This document shows, piece by piece, positions 63,114 to 64,000 of a stretch of DNA of 64,000 nucleotides. Below the pieces are notes generated by a model. The model was not told the DNA's origin, ran no database searches, and saw nothing but the letters and a program-made list of their open reading frames with translations. The number at the start of each line of letters is the position of its first letter. The first letter of the stretch is position 1. Origin of the DNA: Aristolochia californica (lineage: Eukaryota > Streptophyta > Magnoliopsida > Piperales > Aristolochiaceae); assembly GCA_029961685.1 (NCBI GenBank), contig JARWKL010000010.1:4885769-4949768 (forward strand), in the 5' to 3' direction. The position numbers and the translations under genes are program-made.

Positions 63114-64000
63114 AGTATTTGTATCGCTTCTTTTGATCATTGTTAAAAACACTAGTGAAGGAAGGGAAATAAGAGGAACTTCTCAAGTTTGACTATGTAT
63201 TTCATGGCATGTTGAACAAGTATTTATAGGCTAGATTCAATGAACAGATCACCATGAATCTGGGAAGTTCTTATCTTTCCCGTATATGATATAAGTTTGA
63301 ATAGGGCTGAACAAAGAAGGAAACATAGCCCCCTCATGGTTTCTGAACACTCCACCAATTCCTGCCTATCCAGGGTTTATTGGTCAAAGATTGTTTATTG
63401 TACTCTCATTTACTGTTAAAGAAATGATTTATTAATGGAAGTTTGTACTAAAGAGGTCTTATTTTAGATTTTGTTGGTATATGTGGGAGAAAATTATGTA
63501 GTTCATTAAAGAGATTTGCCACATGCATGTGGCACAAAGTGTTAACTATTTGTTGAGTTGTGTTGCACTTTGAGTGACTTGGATTTGCCCATTTAAAGGT
63601 GCTTACTGTGTCTAATTTTTCATTTATAAGTTTTAAGGTTAGAAAAAAACATTAACTATTGATTGAAGTCTAAGTTGCATTTTTCAGAGGCTTTTCGGCT
63701 GCAGTCAATGTTTGGTTGACAGCACTTTGAAATTGTTTCCCACCTTCCAGAAAAAGAAACAGATTGTTTTAGCATATAACTTTTTTAACGATTAAAGTGA
63801 GATTTTTAAGTGTATTTAAGGTAATTTTCAAGAAGACTGAAATTTCCAACTTCTATGATAGCCATTGTCGTTGCACAACTGCAAAATGGGACTCAAGTAA
63901 GCATTTACATATTTGAGAGTTCTTAATTGATAGCCAAATTGATCTCTTTGTTTGTTATAGCTGTCTACAATACCATATCAATAGCATAAAATTAGAAAGG
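63114..64000. other. No gene seen
   Basis: Mixed AT-rich sequence to the window end. It could be the intron after the decayed exon. No splice-flanked coding stretch or repeat was recognised. Confidence 0.5.

Overview
The window is nuclear DNA of a flowering plant, probably a woody eudicot; the species cannot be told from the sequence. It has GT-AG introns, long AT-rich non-coding stretches, copia-type LTR retrotransposons primed by initiator methionine tRNA, plant LINEs whose ORF2 carries RT, zf-RVT and RNase H, a tRNA-derived SINE, and debris of plant housekeeping genes. Only one segment looks like a live cellular gene: the last exon of a mitoferrin-type mitochondrial carrier (3929-4135).

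Layout. 1-4.1 kb: long intron and last exon of the carrier. 4.6-6.5 kb: remnant LTR element with a GC-richer internal part. 6.5-9.5 kb: AT-rich DNA, a purine-rich GC island, and an AT-rich tandem array (monomer about 160-174 bp). 9.6-14.2 kb: UDP-glucose 4-epimerase (UGE) pseudogene copy A, followed by a three-fold 540-555 bp tandem repeat that carries pieces of its exon 7. 14.3-18.3 kb: PI4K-gamma (type II phosphatidylinositol 4-kinase) pseudogene pieces in inverted orientation, and a short SINE with a 17-bp target duplication. 18.8-30.8 kb: UGE copy B, split by two head-to-head LINEs (19.2-26.4 kb) with a 45-C run between them. 31.1-53.2 kb: two tandem copies (10.8 and 11.3 kb) of a segment made of the 5' end of a copia element, AT-rich flank, an inverted UGE last exon, a PI4K-gamma exon hairpin and a UGE copy (C and D). 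53.5-61.2 kb: the larger copia element, minus strand, with a 2.6 kb non-autonomous LTR element nested in pol. 61.2-64 kb: AT-rich DNA and a decayed first exon of a probable organelle-targeted protein.

Interpretation. All four UGE copies carry the same one-base insertion in exon 3, and the three copies that can be read also share a one-base loss in exon 4. The locus was therefore already dead before it multiplied. In copies C and D the 3' exons are lost, and a PI4K-gamma exon stands as an inverted repeat with arms of roughly 500-570 bp and a loop of about 12 nt. These two hairpins are the best candidates for regulatory output, as templates for small RNAs against PI4K-gamma, but expression cannot be judged here. 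Copy-specific insertions (a LINE in unit 2, the LINE pair in copy B, a hAT-like replacement in copy B) give a relative order of events. I see no CRISPR array, rRNA gene, canonical tRNA gene or novel multigene system; the interest lies in the repeat and pseudogene architecture.
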